55,518 nucleotides of DNA from Desulfocapsaceae bacterium (GTDB taxonomy: Bacteria; Desulfobacterota; Desulfobulbia; Desulfobulbales; Desulfocapsaceae). Shown piece after piece: positions 9,274 to 18,024 of the stretch (the first letter of the stretch is position 1; each line of letters begins with the position of its first letter). The DNA is taken from positions 1-55,518 of the forward strand of contig JASJDT010000016.1 in assembly GCA_030065655.1 (NCBI GenBank). The letters are read 5' to 3'. The translations under genes and the position numbers were made by a program. The notes under the pieces were generated by a model, which was not told where the DNA came from, made no database searches, and saw nothing but the letters and a program-made list of their open reading frames with translations.

Positions 9274-9555
9274 TAAGGAAAAAATGAGGAAAAACCATTC
9301 CTTTCCCGGTTCCTGTGCACCGGTACTCAATATGGCTGCTGCATGGCTAGGTCGTGATTCTCTTAACCGTTGAGAAAAAGACTGAGCTATGCCCAGCGTT
9401 TTCACCAGCAGCACCTTCTTGATTGAGAAGGATAAAATCAATCTTTAGCTAGTTCGAACTATATGAACTGACAGAACTTACCTTATGCACATATAATCCA
9501 CCCCCGGTTTGTCTATTTTGAATCGAGCAGACCGAAGGAAGGAATGGAGGACGCC

Positions 9556-11409
9556 ATGAAATCAGAAAACACAACAACAGATATATCTAGCCCATCTCGC
9601 AGAAATTTTATCAAAAGCATGGCCGGAACTGCAGCTGCCCTAGGTGCCGGAATTGCCCCCGCAAGCTTTATGCATGCGAAAACGGTCTCGGCAGCACCCT
9701 CTCCGCCAGACATTGTTTTGCTGAATGGCAAAATAGCCACAGTAGACCAGAATGACTCGATGGTGGAGGCCCTGGCCATACGTGGAAATTCGATACTTGC
9801 TACCGGAAACTCCCGCGATATGCAGAGTCTGGCCGGACCATCAACAAAAATAGTCGATCTTGCGGGCAAGACGGTTATTCCGGGGCTGAACGACTCTCAT
9901 ATTCATTTTGTTCGCGAAGGCATGCACTACCTTATGGAGGTTCGCTGGGATGGCGTGGATAGCGTTGAAGAGGCTCTTGAGCTTTTGCGGCAGCAGGCGG
10001 CGCGGACGCCAAAGGATCAGTGGATTCGGGTCATCGGCGGATACTCATGGGAACAGTTCAAAGAAAAACGAATGCCTACGCTGGAGGAAATTAACGCGGT
10101 TGCCCCGGATCACCCGGTTTTTGTCATGTATCTCTATGCCTATGCGCTGATCAATAAGGCTGCCGTTAACTACCTGGGCCTCAATGAGCCGAATGCACCT
10201 ATCTACCCCGGTGGCATCATCACCAGGGATGGACATGGTCGGGCTACAGGGCTTCTGGTGGCAGCGCCCTCCGGGCTCATTCTTTATAAAAGCATCACCG
10301 GTGGTCCTCGTTTAAGTGATGCTGACCGTATCGTTTCATCTCTTCATTACCAGCGTGAGATGCATCGTTTCGGAGTCACCAGCGTCAGTGATGCCGGTGG
10401 TGGTGGCATGGTTTTTCCCGATGCCTACACCACTATCGCCAAGCTGCACGAAATGGGCAAACTCAGCGTCAGAACATCCATGTATACCTTTGCCCAGGTA
10501 AAGGGGCAGGAACTGGCGAACTACCAGCGCTGGACGGCAAGGCACAAACCGGGAGAAGGTGATGAGATGCTTAAGCTCGTTGGCGGCGGTGAGAACATCT
10601 GTTGGGCTGCCTATGACTTTGAGATCTTTGCCATGCCAAGGCCGGACATTGATGATGATGCAGAAAGTGTGGAACGACCTATTTTACGTCAGCTTGCCTA
10701 TAACGAGTGGCCCACCAGGCAGCATATGACCTATAATCAGACCATTGACAGACTGTTGCCGGTGTATGAGGAGGTCCGCAGAGAGGTCTACGGTGACCCT
10801 GCCAAGGCACCGCTCATGATTATTGACCATGCCGAAACAATCACGGAAGACAACATCGAGCGGATAATGAAAATGAATGGCATAATCGGTATCCAAAACC
10901 GCATCATCTATCAGGCACGAGATTTTGTCGCCCGTTACGGACTTGAAGTTCTGCGACAATCCCCACCGGTGAGGAAAATGTTAAAGATGGGAATGAAGGT
11001 GGCTGCAGGCACGGACGCCACAAGGGTTTCCAGCTATAATCCCTGGTTGTCACTTGCCTGGCTTGCTACCGGCAAAAGTCTTGGAGATTTGCAGATGTAT
11101 GGGGATGAAAACCTTCTCAACAGAAGCGAAGCACTGCGCCTGTGGACTGTAAACGGGGCTGCCAGCACGAATGAAGAATCGCTGAAAGGTTCGCTTGAAC
11201 CAGGGAAACGAGCTGATCTTGTCGTTCTGGATCGGGATTATTTTTCCGTAGCCGATCAGGAGTTGAAGAAGATCGAGTCGCAGTTGACCATGGTTGATGG
11301 GGTAATCACCTATGCGACCGGCCCCTTTGCCACCCATGACAGCGAGCCGCTGCCTGAAATCAGCCCACAGTGGTCACCGGTGGCAAAGTTCGGAGGATTC
11401 AGATACTAA
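9556..11409 (+). CDS. Tat-exported YtcJ-type amidohydrolase
   Basis: Paralogue of the protein at 5448, collinear along its length: NDSHIHF holds the HxH, IDHAE the further His, and AAGTDATR the Asp. The N-terminus carries a twin-arginine signal, SRRNFIKSMAG followed by an Ala/Gly-rich stretch, so the folded metalloenzyme should be exported to the periplasm. It lacks the His-rich tail. GGAGG at 9546-9550 sits 5 nt before ATG 9556; ATG 9544 in the same frame is the alternative. Having a cytosolic and an exported copy in one cluster suggests one substrate family handled on both sides of the membrane (inference). Confidence 0.88.
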   Translation: MKSENTTTDISSPSRRNFIKSMAGTAAALGAGIAPASFMHAKTVSAAPSPPDIVLLNGKIATVDQNDSMVEALAIRGNSILATGNSRDMQSLAGPSTKIVDLAGKTVIPGLNDSHIHFVREGMHYLMEVRWDGVDSVEEALELLRQQAARTPKDQWIRVIGGYSWEQFKEKRMPTLEEINAVAPDHPVFVMYLYAYALINKAAVNYLGLNEPNAPIYPGGIITRDGHGRATGLLVAAPSGLILYKSITGGPRLSDADRIVSSLHYQREMHRFGVTSVSDAGGGGMVFPDAYTTIAKLHEMGKLSVRTSMYTFAQVKGQELANYQRWTARHKPGEGDEMLKLVGGGENICWAAYDFEIFAMPRPDIDDDAESVERPILRQLAYNEWPTRQHMTYNQTIDRLLPVYEEVRREVYGDPAKAPLMIIDHAETITEDNIERIMKMNGIIGIQNRIIYQARDFVARYGLEVLRQSPPVRKMLKMGMKVAAGTDATRVSSYNPWLSLAWLATGKSLGDLQMYGDENLLNRSEALRLWTVNGAASTNEESLKGSLEPGKRADLVVLDRDYFSVADQELKKIESQLTMVDGVITYATGPFATHDSEPLPEISPQWSPVAKFGGFRY

Positions 11410-11445
11410 TGATTAAAAAATTATAAGTTCTAAACAGGAATGGTT

Positions 11446-12291
11446 ATGATTCGAAAGGTAAGACAGGTCTTTCAGGGCCAGAAGGTAATTGAAGGTGCCG
11501 GTGTGCACCTTCGCCGGGTTTTTGGTTTTACCAATCCGGAACTCTTTGACCCTTTCCTGCTCCTCGATGATTTCAGATCACCAAATCGGGATGACTTTAT
11601 CAAGGGCTTTCCATGGCACCCTCACAAGGGCATTGAGACAATAACCTATGTGCTCCAGGGCGACGTGGAGCACGGTGACAGTCTGGGCAATAAGGGAATT
11701 ATATCTTCGGGGGAAGTACAGTGGATGACCGCCGGCAGCGGTATCATTCATCAGGAGATGCCCAAGGGGGATGAAAATGGAGAACTCCAGGGTTTTCAAC
11801 TGTGGGCTAACCTGCCGGCCAGCAGCAAAATGATGGCACCGAGATATCGCGGCATCACCGTAACAGACATACCTGTGGTAAATCGGGCAGATGGAACCAT
11901 TATAAGAATAATTGCGGGTGAGGTAGATGGGGCGAAAGGGCCGGCAGATGACATTATCATCGATCCTGATTACCTTGACTGTACCGTGCGACCGCAGACC
12001 GATTTTCGTTTCTCCACCAAGAGGGGGTATACTGTTTTCACCTACTGCATTGGAGGTAGCGGCAGTGTAAATGGAACTCCTTTTGGTGATGGTTCACTCA
12101 TTTTATTTGATGATGGTGATGAAATTGTTCTAACTGGCGGTAATGTTCCTCTGCGTTTTCTGCTTTGCTCTGGCAAGCCGATCAAGGAGCCAATCGCCTG
12201 GAGAGGGCCGATTGTCATGAACACGGAAGAGGAGTTGGATCAGGCATTTAATGAAATAAGGGATGAGACCTTTATTAAGCATTCTAGCTGA
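11446..12291 (+). CDS. Pirin family protein
   Basis: Bicupin of about 281 residues. The N-terminal cupin has the pirin metal site: WHPHKGIETITYVL (two His), then VEHGDSLG (His) and the Glu of HQEMP. The segment QWMTAGSGIIHQEM is diagnostic. Pirins act as iron-dependent quercetinases or redox-sensitive regulators; which applies here is unknown. ATG 11446 is preferred because AGGA at 11436-11439 is 6 nt upstream; ATG 11440 is too close to it. It follows the exported amidohydrolase by 36 bp and probably shares its transcript. Confidence 0.9.
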   Translation: MIRKVRQVFQGQKVIEGAGVHLRRVFGFTNPELFDPFLLLDDFRSPNRDDFIKGFPWHPHKGIETITYVLQGDVEHGDSLGNKGIISSGEVQWMTAGSGIIHQEMPKGDENGELQGFQLWANLPASSKMMAPRYRGITVTDIPVVNRADGTIIRIIAGEVDGAKGPADDIIIDPDYLDCTVRPQTDFRFSTKRGYTVFTYCIGGSGSVNGTPFGDGSLILFDDGDEIVLTGGNVPLRFLLCSGKPIKEPIAWRGPIVMNTEEELDQAFNEIRDETFIKHSS

Positions 12292-12371
12292 TTTTCTTTG
12301 AAGTTGAAAACCTAAGAGCATGGAAAAGTGGCAACCAACAAATAATAAACTCATTGTTAAGGAGGTTCGTA

Positions 12372-12989
12372 GTGAAAAAAAGTCAAATTATTCTCAGTAA
12401 ATACAGTCCGCTTATGGCGGTCGACACAGTTTTGCGCGGCAGTGACGGCGAGGTGATCGAAACCCCAAGGGTCTGCTCCTTATGCCGCTGCGGTGAATCG
12501 GCAATGAAACCGCTGTGTGACGGCACCCACGCCACTGTAGGGTTTGACGGCACTCGTGAAGATTCTGAGAAGGCAGAGATAGAACACTATGAGGGCAAGG
12601 AAATAACTATTGTTTTTGACCGCTATCTCTGTATGGGAGCTGGATATTGTGGTGAACTTGAACCGGTATTCGGGACCCATGATGAACCAAAATATGAACC
12701 GGATGAAGGTTCAGTAGAAGATATAATTGCCACGATTAAAAAATGCCCATCCGGTGCATTGAGCTATATCATTGATGGTGTTCATCATAAGAACTATTTC
12801 AAGGTAACTCAGATTGCTGTCGAAAAAGACGGCCCATACAATTGCGAGGGTGATATCGGCCTGATCGATGATCAAGATTCCGATACGCTCCTGCCCGATG
12901 CCGACCATTATACCCTGTGCCGCTGCGGAGGGTCGAAAAAGAAACCAATTTGCGATGGCTCTCATGCAGAAAACGGATTTAAGGGATAA
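12372..12989 (+). CDS. Double CDGSH / Fer4_19 iron-sulfur protein
   Basis: About 205 residues with three metal sites in a row. An N-terminal CDGSH motif (CRCGESAMKPLCDGTH) and a C-terminal one (CRCGGSKKKPICDGSH) each give the 3Cys-1His [2Fe-2S] ligand set. The middle has a divergent [4Fe-4S] mono-cluster domain with CMGAGYC and KKCPSGAL. Start is GTG 12372 with GGAGG 6 nt upstream. The protein is cytosolic and probably an electron carrier or redox sensor for the hydrolase/pirin cluster, of which it is the last gene. Confidence 0.88.
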   Translation: MKKSQIILSKYSPLMAVDTVLRGSDGEVIETPRVCSLCRCGESAMKPLCDGTHATVGFDGTREDSEKAEIEHYEGKEITIVFDRYLCMGAGYCGELEPVFGTHDEPKYEPDEGSVEDIIATIKKCPSGALSYIIDGVHHKNYFKVTQIAVEKDGPYNCEGDIGLIDDQDSDTLLPDADHYTLCRCGGSKKKPICDGSHAENGFKG

Positions 12990-13066
12990 TAGCTTTTACA
13001 GAAAGAGTGATGACGATGTGTTTTTATAAAGCTCTCAGGCTTGTGGGAGTAAGACTATGATCTTCA

Positions 13067-13345
13067 TCACTCTTTCATGTCTTCTTCCTTGACGCTGCTC
13101 AAGTTTGCAGAATCATTTTTTCCTGTGTTGGTCTTGTTCCTGAAAAAGTTGGCCGGATTCCAAGGATGGGAGTTTATAGGCATTCCATGATCGGCAAGAT
13201 AGGAATGGTGAAGTTCTAAATTTCCTTGTGACATCCTAGCGGATATATTGATCTGATCTGGCAATCTCTTGATGTATTCTATTGCTGGTCCTAGCAAGCA
13301 GGAAAAAGACGCAAAATAATCTTCAACTGTATAAAATAATTCCAT
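13067..13345 (-). CDS. Possible small hypothetical protein
   Basis: A 92-codon minus-strand frame starting at ATG 13345, with a plausible protein composition (MELFYTVEDYF, then ARMSQGNLELHHSYLADHG). There is no clear ribosome site and I do not recognise a family. It lies in a 540-bp space between the CDGSH gene and the Bor-like lipoprotein, convergent with the former. It may be a real lineage-specific gene or a chance frame. Confidence 0.3.
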   Translation of the reverse strand: MELFYTVEDYFASFSCLLGPAIEYIKRLPDQINISARMSQGNLELHHSYLADHGMPINSHPWNPANFFRNKTNTGKNDSANLSSVKEEDMKE

Positions 13346-13529
13346 ATTCAAGAGCTAATTGTTATTGACAGAGCAGTTTGTCAAAACTACACTCCATGTA
13401 TCTGTTTGATTTTTTGTAATTAAACTGCTAAGACAAAGATAATTGATCAAACACAACATGACTGGCTGAATAGACCATATCTCATATAAATGAAAATCTG
13501 CGCTGGGAATCTTGGGAAGGAGAATATCT

Positions 13530-13871
13530 GTGAAAACCGCTCTATCATTGATTGTGATGCTCTGTCTGGCTATCAGCATCTCTGGTTGTGCAACCATGAC
13601 AATCGAAGGTGATGGTCAGAAAACCCCAATGTCAAAAACAGGTACCCACACCAAACATGGTTCATACTACAATTTTGTCTGGTCCGAACCGCCGGTTGAT
13701 AAATGTGATAACCGCAGAGGTCTCTATCGCGTTCGTCATCATACCAATGCTGTATATGCCCTGGTCTCCCTTGTTTCCCTTGGCCTGTATGTACCACAGA
13801 CCGCCCAATGGTGGTGCGATGGTGCTCCTATAGAAGATGATGAAGAAGAGGAGTATATCCCCAATAACTGA
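13530..13871 (+). CDS. Bor/Iss-like small lipoprotein
   Basis: A 113-residue lipoprotein with lipobox ISGC after a short signal (SLIVMLCLAIS). The pattern after it resembles Bor: a beta-rich region, a DKC cysteine, then LVSLVSLGLYVPQTAQWWC with a second Cys, as in the phage-derived Bor/Iss serum-resistance lipoproteins. An acidic tail of Glu/Asp ends it. Start GTG 13530 has AAGGAG 8 nt upstream. It precedes the DUF2235 gene by 23 bp. Probably surface- or outer-membrane-located; function not predictable. Confidence 0.72.
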   Translation: MKTALSLIVMLCLAISISGCATMTIEGDGQKTPMSKTGTHTKHGSYYNFVWSEPPVDKCDNRRGLYRVRHHTNAVYALVSLVSLGLYVPQTAQWWCDGAPIEDDEEEEYIPNN

Positions 13872-13894
13872 TCCCTTCCCCAAGGAGTTCTTCC

Positions 13895-14827
13895 ATGGCC
13901 AGAACAAGAAACTTGATCATTGGTTGTGACGGTACCTGGAATGATACCGATGAGACAGCCCTTACCAATGTGGACAAAATGCTGAAGGCGTGTATGGCAA
14001 GAAATCAAGTCACGCACTATGAGGAGGGCGTCGGCACAGCTCACTGGGAGGCTCTTCCAGGCGGCATATATGGGAAAGGTCTGGATCGTCAAATCTTGGG
14101 AGCCTATCGCTTCTTACGTAAGCGATTTAGTGATGATGACTGGAACAGAGATGAGAACAAGGTGTTCATTTTCGGTTTCAGCCGGGGAGCTTACGCAGCC
14201 CGCAGGCTGGCAGGCTTCATCGATTTCAGCGGTATTCCCGGAGATAGAGAGGATGATGAGTTGGCCTGGCATTTATATCTCAAACAGGATGCGGCAAGTG
14301 TTGCCACGCTTAAGGAAAAAGGGCGCCTGTTTCCTATTCCTGTGGAAATGCTTGGTGTCTGGGATACTGTTAAGACTACGACAGATGAAGACTATGATGA
14401 TAATAAACTGCCAGATTGTGTAGTGGCAGGTTATCACGCCATGGCAATTGATGAAAAACGGAAGTTTTTTCAGGTTCTCAGGTGGAACAAGAACGACAGG
14501 GTGAACCAAACCTGGTTTGCCGGTGTCCATTCTGATGTGGGTGGGGGGTATAGTGAATGCGGCTTGTCTGACATCGCCCTGCAGTGGATGATCGATAAAG
14601 CATACGAGCATGGCCTGAAATTCAAGGCCAGTTCAGTGAATAATCTACAAAAGAATGTTAGCGGTATATTGCATGACTCCTACCAGGGAATTTGGAAGGC
14701 CTTTGGCAAAAGATCACGCTATATTGCTGATTCTGCTAAGATTCATGCTTCAGTTCAGAAGCGAATGGCTGCAGTAGACGATTATCGGCCTAATAACCTG
14801 CCGGCTGAACCCGATTACCAAAGTTAA
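13895..14827 (+). CDS. DUF2235 alpha/beta hydrolase (Tle1-like)
   Basis: A 310-residue DUF2235 protein, the family that includes type VI secretion phospholipase effectors of the Tle1 group. The N-terminal LIIGCDGTWND is the family hallmark. The nucleophile elbow is GFSRGAYAAR with Ser96. VWDTVKT and the HSDVGGGY motif supply the later conserved Asp/His region. It is shorter than many Tle1 effectors, essentially the catalytic domain only. Ribosome site AAGGAG precedes ATG 13895. No secretion apparatus or VgrG/PAAR is nearby, so a housekeeping hydrolase is as likely as an effector. Confidence 0.85.
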   Translation: MARTRNLIIGCDGTWNDTDETALTNVDKMLKACMARNQVTHYEEGVGTAHWEALPGGIYGKGLDRQILGAYRFLRKRFSDDDWNRDENKVFIFGFSRGAYAARRLAGFIDFSGIPGDREDDELAWHLYLKQDAASVATLKEKGRLFPIPVEMLGVWDTVKTTTDEDYDDNKLPDCVVAGYHAMAIDEKRKFFQVLRWNKNDRVNQTWFAGVHSDVGGGYSECGLSDIALQWMIDKAYEHGLKFKASSVNNLQKNVSGILHDSYQGIWKAFGKRSRYIADSAKIHASVQKRMAAVDDYRPNNLPAEPDYQS

Positions 14828-14916
14828 GTTCATTGACCTGCCATTACCGCACCTGCAGGAAAATCATCGTACCAGTCTATGGGTATATGTGCTTCTAACA
14901 TCCCTGCTGAACGGTT

Positions 14917-17370
14917 TCATTTTTCATGAACCGAAGTTTCACAGATGCTTCGAATGAGTCTGGCTATGTCTTCCACGATCAGAGGTTTTAAAAGAAAACC
15001 GGCAAAACCTGATTGTCTAGCACTTTTCTCATCCATTATTTCACTGTAGCCCGTACATACGATTATCGGAATGTCCGGGCGAATGGATTTAATCTGTTTC
15101 CCCAGAACATTTCCAGTCATATCGGGCATGGTCATATCCGTTACCACCATATCAAAAGATTCCGGCTGAGCTCTGAAATGTTCCAGTGCCTGTATAGGGT
15201 CGGTAAACGTCGTGACGGTGTATCCGAGCTGGCCCAATGCTTCTTCAGCCAGTTCGGTTTGCAGCAGTTCATCATCGACGAAGAGGATACGTTCTTTGCC
15301 TATTGGAAGCGTGCTTGTATCCTCCACCTCCTCGGACTCCTCGGCTTCAATGCGTGGCAGATAGACATTGAAAACGGAACCTTTGCCTTCTTCACTCTCG
15401 ACCCGGATGGCACCGTTATAGGATTTGACAATGCCGTGTACCACGGAAAGGCCCATGCCAGAGCCTTCATCCTTTGGTTTCGTTGTGTAGAACGGTTCGA
15501 AAATATGGTCTAGATTTTCTGGGGAAATCCCTGTACCGGTGTCTCCTATTGCCAATTTCAGGTAATGGCCGGACTTGAGATCCGGATTGAGTCTGGTTTG
15601 AACAGGTTCTATTTCGATAGTGGATAGATCAACCCGTAAGCAGCCACCACTATTCCTCATGGCGTAGTTGGCGTTGGCGCAGAGGTTCATGACTATTTGG
15701 TGGAGCCTGGTGGGTTCTGCAATGGTGGCATCTTCAGAGTTGAGATTCTGTTCAAGCCTTATAGTTGTAGGCAGTGAGGCTCGCATGAGCTTCAAGGCCT
15801 CTTTTACGATGGGCTTGAGCATGACCGGACGAGGTTGTTCTTCACTCTGATGGCTGAACGCCAGAATTTGTTTAACCAATTCTTTGGCACGTTTGCTTGC
15901 TGCCAGGACGCGGTTGAGATAGTTTTGGATATCAGGGTAGTCTTTGGCTTTGATGGCTGCAAGATCGGCATAGCCTAGAATCGCTGTCAGGATGTTGTTG
16001 AAATCATGTGCAATACCGCCAGCAAGTGTTCCGAGGGCCTCCATGCGATGACTGGTCTGCAGTTGGCGCTGTAACTGATCCTTTTCCCTTTCCGCCACCT
16101 TCAAATCGGTAATATCGATGGCTACCCCGGCAACCAGCGATAGTTGATGGTCATCGGCAATGGGAAATTTAACTACCAGGTGATGTTGGGCTTTCCCATC
16201 AATCTCGACGGCTTCTTCAACACGGAACACTTTGCCTTCAGTTAATACTCTACGATCATTCTCGATAATCTCCGTAGCAATGGTCTTGGGCCAGAGTTCA
16301 TGGTCGGTTTTTCCCACACGCTGCTCGACTGTCTGGTTATAAAATGATTCTACCGCCCGGTTCAAATAAATATACTTACCGTCCACATCCTTTATGAACG
16401 CCAGGGCAGGCAGATTATCCATGAAGGTATTAAAGCGGGATACACTTTCTTCAAGAGCCTTGGCGGTATGTTTGGCTTTGGTTATGTCAGCCATTACCCC
16501 TACTAAACCTCCCAATGAGCCATCGCCTTTCATATAGGTGGCTTTGCTGAAGACAACATCATGGAGGCTGCCGTCAAAAAAGCGGACCTGGGCTTCGTAG
16601 TTTTGCACACCTCGGCGCTCCATGAGCTCGTTGTCGGCGGACTCATATTTATCAGCCAGTTCACGCGGGGCGATGTCATAAACGGTCTTGCCGACGATTT
16701 CCTCCTTCGACAGTCCGAGGACCTTTTCGAATGCCGTGTTGCAGCCGGAGTATTCACCTTCGGCGTTTTTGTAAAAAATCGGGCTGGGAATGGTTTCAAT
16801 GAGGGTTTTCAGGAATTGGAGCTGGTTGGAAATTTCATCTTCATAACGTTTGCGATCACTGATATCTCTGCAACTTTCAATTATTTGAACGATATTGCCG
16901 TGATCATCGAAAATAGGTGCAGCAATGATTTCTACATGTATGGCTTGTCCCTCTTTGTCGTAGTGAACATGTTCAACCCGGGTGGGCGAGTGGGTGCGAA
17001 GTACCTCCTGGAGAGGACAGGGGTGTTCTTTGCCTGAGCAGGGTTTTTCAAGATGATGCGTTAACTGGTGACAGGTGGGACATTCATCTCGCTGCGATGA
17101 AGATGTACTGTCCCAAACAGCACGATTGGCCATTGCGACCGTATAGTCACGATTAATTATCATAATGGGCTCGGGAATCGCGTCGATTACCTTTTGCAGG
17201 CTCTCGGAAGGTTGTCCGTCACTTTTTTTCTTTTGTGTTGCGTTGGGGGTTTTTCCTGTACTGATGTGTTCATCTTTTTGGTGCTGTAGTTCTGCCAGAC
17301 GGCGTTGTCTTCTAGCAATCTCTTCCTGGAGAAGTGATATCTCTGCTTCGATATTTTCGAGCTTTTTCAT
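14917..17370 (-). CDS. PAS-rich hybrid sensor histidine kinase
   Basis: An 817-residue cytosolic kinase. Order: N-terminal coiled coil (residues 1-40); three PAS domains (about 60-180, 185-300 and 310-430), the first with clustered Cys/His (CPTCHQLTHH, then CSGKEHPC) that could bind metal or haem; HisKA with AGGIAHDFNNIL (phospho-His, about 455); HATPase_c with GDTGTGISPE; and a C-terminal receiver (about 690-810) with the Asp in DMVVTDMTMPD. The Cys-rich first PAS fits redox or metal sensing. Start ATG 17370 has a weak ribosome site. No regulator gene adjoins it, so it may signal to another protein. Confidence 0.88.
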   Translation of the reverse strand: MKKLENIEAEISLLQEEIARRQRRLAELQHQKDEHISTGKTPNATQKKKSDGQPSESLQKVIDAIPEPIMIINRDYTVAMANRAVWDSTSSSQRDECPTCHQLTHHLEKPCSGKEHPCPLQEVLRTHSPTRVEHVHYDKEGQAIHVEIIAAPIFDDHGNIVQIIESCRDISDRKRYEDEISNQLQFLKTLIETIPSPIFYKNAEGEYSGCNTAFEKVLGLSKEEIVGKTVYDIAPRELADKYESADNELMERRGVQNYEAQVRFFDGSLHDVVFSKATYMKGDGSLGGLVGVMADITKAKHTAKALEESVSRFNTFMDNLPALAFIKDVDGKYIYLNRAVESFYNQTVEQRVGKTDHELWPKTIATEIIENDRRVLTEGKVFRVEEAVEIDGKAQHHLVVKFPIADDHQLSLVAGVAIDITDLKVAEREKDQLQRQLQTSHRMEALGTLAGGIAHDFNNILTAILGYADLAAIKAKDYPDIQNYLNRVLAASKRAKELVKQILAFSHQSEEQPRPVMLKPIVKEALKLMRASLPTTIRLEQNLNSEDATIAEPTRLHQIVMNLCANANYAMRNSGGCLRVDLSTIEIEPVQTRLNPDLKSGHYLKLAIGDTGTGISPENLDHIFEPFYTTKPKDEGSGMGLSVVHGIVKSYNGAIRVESEEGKGSVFNVYLPRIEAEESEEVEDTSTLPIGKERILFVDDELLQTELAEEALGQLGYTVTTFTDPIQALEHFRAQPESFDMVVTDMTMPDMTGNVLGKQIKSIRPDIPIIVCTGYSEIMDEKSARQSGFAGFLLKPLIVEDIARLIRSICETSVHEK

Positions 17371-18024
17371 ATGGTTGTCTCTGTTTAAGATAAAGGATCT
17401 TCCAGGGGTATAATATTACGTTATTAGATCACATATTTGGTGTTTGTACCAGTCATGCACTTTAGTTTAGTCATTATTGGCAAATTATTTGAGCTACTTC
17501 TTATAGCAGATTGATACTCGAATAAAACATGTAGATGATGTTAGGGAGGGAGGAAACAGTAGCCTAGCATTCAGAAGATTCTTTCAACGTCATTGACTAT
17601 GAGCTTGTTTTTTTTAGCTACATGAAGATGGATTATCGGATGAGTTGTTGCGTTTTTTCTCGTTTTTAAGCACCGCTTCAGGCACTTTTTTCTTAAGAAT
17701 TACCTCCCTTAAACCGAAAATAACAGTTAATGCAAAGCCGATGTGTTTGCTACCTGATTCGCACGAAAACACCTTAGTAGAATCACAAGGCTTAATTCTA
17801 TGGAGAAGAGGTTTGCTCTAAGATGCGACCAATCAATACAGAAAAACTTTGGACAGCAACCAATATGAAACCATCTGTAATGGTTGAAACTTGTTAGTAA
17901 ATTATTTCTTTAGAAAAAAATGAAACAATTTAATGGGGATCGTTGTTTTTCCTTTATTCCGAAATTTCCATATGATACCATTTCAAAAACGTAATTCTGC
18001 TCAGGATATCAAAAGGGGAAAAAG
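17371..18024. other. Intergenic region before the TonB receptor
   Basis: About 650 bp, AT-rich, with no open frame I would call a gene. It carries the divergent promoters of the hybrid kinase (minus) and the TonB receptor operon (plus). A ribosome site AAAGGGGAAAAAG precedes ATG 18025. I saw no sigma-54 element or clear palindromic operator here. Confidence 0.4.

Noticed and set aside
13895-14827. Confident type VI secretion effector call for the DUF2235 protein
   Set aside because: No secretion, VgrG or PAAR gene in the window; DUF2235 proteins also occur outside secretion systems.
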